Source of the DNA: an uncultured Desulfobacterium sp. | GTDB taxonomy: Bacteria; Desulfobacterota; Desulfobacteria; Desulfobacterales; Desulfobacteraceae | DNA length: 16,459 nucleotides | Assembly (NCBI GenBank): GCA_937124525.1 | Contig: CAKZLA010000372.1 | Location: forward strand, 1 to 16,459 | Direction of reading: 5' to 3' | In this document: piece after piece, positions 12,735 to 16,459 of the stretch | How the letters are laid out: each line of letters opens with the position of its first letter | How positions within the stretch are numbered: the stretch's first letter is position 1 | Translations under genes and position numbers: made by a program | Notes under the pieces: model-generated | What the model was told of the DNA's origin: nothing | Seen by the model: the letters and a program-made list of their open reading frames with translations, nothing else | The model's database searches: none

Positions 12735-14567
12735 ATGAAATTATCTCTTGGAAAAAAAATTGGTTTGGGTTTTTCGCTGTCTCTTTTATTCACTTTGATT
12801 GTTGGGGGTGCTGGTTATTACGCTTTGGGGATTACTACTAAAGGGGTCTCCTTTTACCATGCTGTCAATGATACACAGGTGGTGTTTTCCAAGGCCAAAG
12901 AAGAGATGGGCCAGTATATGATGTATCGATTCGCAGAGGGCCGTCAACAGCAGAAAGAAGCATTTCAAAGGGGTATGTCTTTTTTGGTGGATACTCAAAA
13001 AATGATGGATAGCCAGTTGGATAATGTTTCTGAAATTTCTTATAAAGAAAATTTGTCCAAGAATAGCGAAAATATAAAAAAATACATTGAAGATTTTGAG
13101 ACACTTAATCAGTCCGAAGGTGCTGTGATAAAAGCTGAATTGGACATGAATTTGACCATGCAAAAAATGACCGATATGCTGGAAAAAGACCTGTGGCTGG
13201 TGGAAGATATCGTAAGCACTTCCAAAGTTTTGTTTGCAGAAAGTACTCGATATCTCCTTCAAAAACAGGAATCTATTTATTTGAGCATCAAGGATTTGTC
13301 CCTGAAGCTACAAAAAGAAACAAAAAAATGGATGGACCTGGTGGAAAATTCTGAAAAACTTTTTCCCATTGGAAAAGAACTTTACAGTCTGTCCCTTTCT
13401 TTTTCTGAACAAATTGATCAATATCACCAGGAAGATGCAAAAAGTAAACTTATTTTATCCCAGATGGCACAACGCCAAGAAGAGTTGCAAGCCCTTTTTT
13501 CTAATCTTGGACAATTAACCATCACCAAAATGCAGACAGTTGAAAAAAGAGCAAAGATTATTATTCTTGCCGGTGTGGCGGTTGCATTTTTTGCGGGCAT
13601 TCTTGTGGCCATTGTTCTTATCAGAGGGGTTACCGGAGCGATTCATCGCATTACCCAGGGAATGAATGAAGGTTCAACCCAGGTGGCCGTGGCAGCCGGT
13701 CAAGTTTCTTCTTCAAGTCTGTCCATGGCCGAAGGCGCATCCCGTCAGGCAGCCGCCATTGAAGAGACATCCTCCTCCATGGAAGAGATGGCATCCATGA
13801 CCAAAAAAAATGCGGAAAATGCAACCCATGCAGACACGCTTATGAAAGAGGTGAACCAGGTGGTGCAAAGAGCCAATGGCTCAATGGCCCAGTTGACCCA
13901 ATCCATGGCGGAAATATCAAAAGCAAGTGAAGAGACCTCCAAAATTATTAAAACCATTGATGAAATTGCCTTTCAAACCAACCTTCTTGCCCTTAATGCG
14001 GCTGTTGAAGCAGCCAGGGCCGGAGAAGCCGGGGCTGGATTTGCCGTGGTGGCAGATGAGGTCAGAAATCTTGCCATGAGGGCTGCAGACGCTGCAAAAA
14101 ATACTGAAAAATTAATTGAAGAGACCCTCATGAAAGTAAAGGGCGGATCAACCCTGGTGACCAATACCAACGATGCCTTTGGACAGGTGTCCCAAAGCAC
14201 TGAAAAAGTAGGAAGTCTTGTTTTTGAAATATCCGAGGCGTCCAAGGAACAATCCAGCGGTATTGACCAGGTAAATATCGCCATTGCCGATGTGGATAAG
14301 GTGATTCAGCACACCGTTGTCAACGCAGATTCATCGGCTGCCTCTGCAGAAGAGATGCGTTCCCAGGCTGAACTGTTAAGGGAATATGTGGAAGAACTCG
14401 TCGTGCTTATGACAGGTTCCAGCCAATCCATGAAAACCAGTTCGTCTACTCATACCCAAAGTATTATTCAAAATAGCGAGACTGCCATGATTCCACAAAA
14501 AGAACTCAGTGGAAAAGGTGAGATCAGATCCGATCAGGTGATTCCATTTGATGATGAAATTTTTTGA
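12735..14567 (+). CDS. Methyl-accepting chemotaxis protein
   Basis: 610 residues from the ATG at 12735, chosen because AAGGAT lies nine bases upstream; the frame is open from a TTG at 12648, but the added 29 residues precede the first membrane segment and look spurious. The first transmembrane helix (about 9-31) is followed by a periplasmic, mostly helical ligand domain of about 240 residues and a second helix (about 274-296). Only a very short linker (RGVTGAIHRITQGMNEG) stands where a full HAMP domain is usual. The cytoplasmic signalling coiled coil has the conserved hairpin IDEIAFQTNLLALNAAVEAA (408-427) and GAGFAVVADEVRNLA, which contact CheA/CheW. The tail ends in VIPFDDEIF, not a CheR-type NWETF peptide. 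The large helical sensor recalls the HBM type that binds organic acids, which would suit the locus; this is inference. Confidence 0.95.
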   Translation: MKLSLGKKIGLGFSLSLLFTLIVGGAGYYALGITTKGVSFYHAVNDTQVVFSKAKEEMGQYMMYRFAEGRQQQKEAFQRGMSFLVDTQKMMDSQLDNVSEISYKENLSKNSENIKKYIEDFETLNQSEGAVIKAELDMNLTMQKMTDMLEKDLWLVEDIVSTSKVLFAESTRYLLQKQESIYLSIKDLSLKLQKETKKWMDLVENSEKLFPIGKELYSLSLSFSEQIDQYHQEDAKSKLILSQMAQRQEELQALFSNLGQLTITKMQTVEKRAKIIILAGVAVAFFAGILVAIVLIRGVTGAIHRITQGMNEGSTQVAVAAGQVSSSSLSMAEGASRQAAAIEETSSSMEEMASMTKKNAENATHADTLMKEVNQVVQRANGSMAQLTQSMAEISKASEETSKIIKTIDEIAFQTNLLALNAAVEAARAGEAGAGFAVVADEVRNLAMRAADAAKNTEKLIEETLMKVKGGSTLVTNTNDAFGQVSQSTEKVGSLVFEISEASKEQSSGIDQVNIAIADVDKVIQHTVVNADSSAASAEEMRSQAELLREYVEELVVLMTGSSQSMKTSSSTHTQSIIQNSETAMIPQKELSGKGEIRSDQVIPFDDEIF

Positions 14568-14803
14568 ATACGGATCATGTTTCTATGCAAGCCCAACCCA
14601 GACGATGGCAGTAACTATAAAGAATGTGGGGTTGGTAATAGGATGGGCCACTATACGGGAGATAAAATTTATTCGCCTCAATTAACTGTAATTACTGGGT
14701 TTGATTTTTACTATTAAAATTCCATTACAAAATGGCCGGGGTTTGACCAAGCCCAAGAATGTTAAGGCAACTTTTATGGATTCGTTATGACCAGAGAGTT
14801 GGA
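14568..14803. other. Intergenic region between convergent chemoreceptor and DHA2 genes
   Basis: It holds a degenerate dual-hairpin-like segment (14585-14620, with AAGCCCAACCCAGACGATGGCAG) and MITE copy D. CCAACCC (14593-14599) can pair with GGGTTGG (14629-14635). No recognizable Rho-independent terminator with a T-run was found for either gene. Confidence 0.5.
14628..14754 (-). mobile_element. MITE family 2, copy D (127 bp, perfect 8-bp TSD)
   Basis: The element is bounded by GGGGTTGGTAATA at the left and TTTGACCAAGCCC at the right, imperfect inverted repeats. It is flanked by identical AAGAATGT at 14620-14627 and 14755-14762, a perfect 8-bp target-site duplication. Its reverse complement aligns with copy C (1561-1689) from end to end, with shared blocks GGGCTTGGTCA, GAATTTTAAT and CTCCCGTATAGTGGCCCA. 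No coding capacity. It lies between two convergent genes. Confidence 0.85.
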
Positions 14804-16198
14804 TTATCTACGGGTCCGTCTACCCAGGGAGAAAATGATGCCCGCAAGCCCCATGACCGTGTAAATCCGCAATGACATCTGCATGCTTTTCATGAAGTGC
14901 CCCATGTTCTCTTGAGTTACTGCTTGATCCCCCAGATAATGGGTGATGATCACCGTGACAGTGGCCATGCTCACCAGCATTCCCTGGGTACGCATGGTTC
15001 CAACCATGCTGGAGGCGGTTCCGTAATATCTGGGCTGGACACTGGACATGATGGCGTTCATGTTGGGGGTGGAAAAAAGCCCGAATCCGATACCCTGGAG
15101 GATAAGCATGGTAAAAATTACGGCAAGGGAGGTTGTAATTCCCATGAAGGATGCCAGAAAAAGCCCCACCGAGCAAACGGCCATGCCAAGGGTGGCAATC
15201 CATGTGGCTGGATAGATGTCTGAAAGTCGACCGGCCAGGGGGGAGAGCAGGGCCTGGGTAAGTGGTTGTACCATCATGATGAAGCCTGCGGTCTGGGCCG
15301 AGAAGCCCTTTGTATACTGCAGGTAAAGTGAGAATAAGAAGATGATGCCAAAGGAGGCGGCATAATTGATAAGGGTGGCGATACTACTCAGGGTGAAAGT
15401 GAGGTTGGTGGTGAGCAGATGCACATCAATGAGGGGGCGTTTTGTTTTTTTCTGAATCTGGAAAAACAGTACCAGCCCCAGTAGGCCCACCAGGATCATA
15501 ATCCAGGCACCTGGCATTTTGTTGATCCAGGTCATTCCCATGATGAGAATGGACAGGGCCAGGGCAAATACAACAGAACCCTGCCAGTCAAATGTCTCGC
15601 CCTTTGAATCGGCCCATTCTCCGTGAAGGTGTGCCAGGGTCAGTACCAGTGCCATGATCTGCACTGGCAGCATGAAATAAAAAATCCAGCGCCATCCCAT
15701 GTGGGTGACCATGACACCTGCAAGGGTGGGACCTGCTGCAAGACCCAGATAGACAAAGGCCACCACTATGCCCATGGCTTTTCCCCGTTTTGATTCCGGA
15801 AACACGGAGGTGAGGATGGCAAAGCTGGTGGCCGTGATCATGGCCGCCCCGATTCCCTGGAAGAGTCGGAACAAAATAAAGGTACGTATCCCCATACAAA
15901 GGGGAATTGCCAGGGTGGAAAGGGCGGATACCACGGTGCCGGCAATGAATATACGTTTCCGGCCGTGGATGTCGGCAAATCGGCCCGCCGGGAGCATGGT
16001 GATGGAAACAGCCAGGATGTACATCATTTGAATCAATCCCAGCTGCATGGCGCTGGCCTGAAACTCGTGGCCGATCACCGGCAGGGCAATGCCCACGGAG
16101 GAGGACATGAAGGGGGTGAGAAACTGAACGCTGGAAACTATGAACAGTACAGCGCCGGGGGAACTGTCAGCATGTGGTGATTGTGTGTGGTGCTTCAT
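14804..16198 (-). CDS. DHA2-family MFS drug/metabolite exporter
   Basis: 464 residues with about 14 hydrophobic segments, the size and topology of the DHA2 group of proton-coupled exporters in the inner membrane. Signs: loop motif AGRFADIHGRKRIF (71-84), RLFQGIGAAM (111-120) and the antiporter motif GLAAGPTLAGVMV (152-164) followed by GWRWIF (168-173). A second motif-A-like loop, AGRLSDIYPATW, occurs in the C-terminal half. The ATG at 16198 is kept because the first membrane segment starts at residue 15, although the ribosome-binding site is weak. The gene is convergent with the chemoreceptor and has no evident link to the IOR cluster; it may export aromatic or toxic compounds. A family 3 MITE copy lies 39 bases upstream and may affect its expression. 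Confidence 0.9.
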   Translation of the reverse strand: MKHHTQSPHADSSPGAVLFIVSSVQFLTPFMSSSVGIALPVIGHEFQASAMQLGLIQMMYILAVSITMLPAGRFADIHGRKRIFIAGTVVSALSTLAIPLCMGIRTFILFRLFQGIGAAMITATSFAILTSVFPESKRGKAMGIVVAFVYLGLAAGPTLAGVMVTHMGWRWIFYFMLPVQIMALVLTLAHLHGEWADSKGETFDWQGSVVFALALSILIMGMTWINKMPGAWIMILVGLLGLVLFFQIQKKTKRPLIDVHLLTTNLTFTLSSIATLINYAASFGIIFLFSLYLQYTKGFSAQTAGFIMMVQPLTQALLSPLAGRLSDIYPATWIATLGMAVCSVGLFLASFMGITTSLAVIFTMLILQGIGFGLFSTPNMNAIMSSVQPRYYGTASSMVGTMRTQGMLVSMATVTVIITHYLGDQAVTQENMGHFMKSMQMSLRIYTVMGLAGIIFSLGRRTRR

Positions 16199-16237
16199 TG
16201 GGGTGAAGGCCTTAATTAATTAAAGTGATGTTTTTGT

Positions 16238-16341
16238 GGCATCCTTCAAAAGTACTTTACACTTTCTTAGAGTATTCCCCATTTACAGGGGCTTTTCCCC
16301 AAAAAATTGTAAAGTACTTTTGGGGTCATATGAAGTTAATC
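16238..16341 (+). mobile_element. MITE family 3, copy G (about 104 bp, right end decayed)
   Basis: It starts with GGCATCCTTCA like copy F and shares ACACTTTC, GTATTCCC and, near the right end, GGGTCATATGAAG (copy F: GAGGCAATATGAAG). The last bases have drifted and no target-site duplication is evident. Inside is a perfect 15-bp stem CAAAAGTACTTTACA (16247-16261)/TGTAAAGTACTTTTG (16308-16322). It sits upstream of the DHA2 gene, inside or near its promoter region. Confidence 0.7.
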
Positions 16342-16459
16342 TGTTCAAAGTCAAGCTGAAATAGGCTTTTTTAAAACCTGCTCTTTGAAAATTCGGTAAG
16401 CCTACAATTGTTCTACAATTTGTGGTATAATATCTGCCAATGGAACGAGCGTATTGATC

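Overview
The window looks like chromosomal DNA of a strictly anaerobic, sulfate-reducer-type bacterium, most likely a Desulfobacterales member. This is an inference from three things: a fused indolepyruvate:ferredoxin oxidoreductase next to an ADP-forming acyl-CoA synthetase, an OFA-type carboxylate transporter, and a chemoreceptor of the style common in that group. No rRNA, tRNA, CRISPR array or complete transposase gene is visible.

Layout. Six of the eight genes lie on the minus strand. Read from right to left they include an 832-residue IorA-IorB fusion (8586-11084), a two-part ADP-forming acyl-CoA synthetase (5704-8109), an OFA-family MFS transporter (4091-5383), a cytidylate-kinase-like protein with a C-terminal BON domain (3274-4089, one base from the transporter), a GntR/FCD regulator (2485-3165) and a malate/lactate-dehydrogenase-like enzyme (274-1191). 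A second GntR/FCD regulator (11801-12544) is divergent from the IOR gene and is followed by a chemoreceptor (12735-14567). A DHA2-type MFS exporter (14804-16198, minus) is convergent with the chemoreceptor.

How the genes may work together. A plausible reading is a salvage or energy-yielding route for aromatic or other 2-hydroxy/2-oxo acids. The dehydrogenase interconverts hydroxy and oxo acids. IOR oxidatively decarboxylates the oxo acid to acyl-CoA with ferredoxin reduction. The synthetase recovers ATP from the acyl-CoA. The OFA transporter moves the carboxylates, and one or both FCD regulators sense a carboxylate. Substrate identity cannot be read from the sequence.

The intergenic DNA is the most striking part. 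It is packed with short palindromic elements that behave like MITEs (non-autonomous transposons). Four families can be read by eye, and members of each are flanked by perfect or near-perfect 8-bp direct repeats (target-site duplications). Family 1 has termini GTAAGTTCTCAATAA (131-233, 8229-8334). Family 2 has termini GGGCTTGRTCATAA (1561-1689, 14628-14754, plus remnants). Family 3 has termini GGCATCCTTCA (2266-2370, 5594-5699, 16238-16341). Family 4 has termini GGCCTGGTTCAAA (8165-8428) and is itself interrupted by a family 1 copy, giving a nested insertion. A separate dual-hairpin repeat (GTTGTGGGCAG...CTGCCC) recurs five times at 1389-2067 and 11640-11770.
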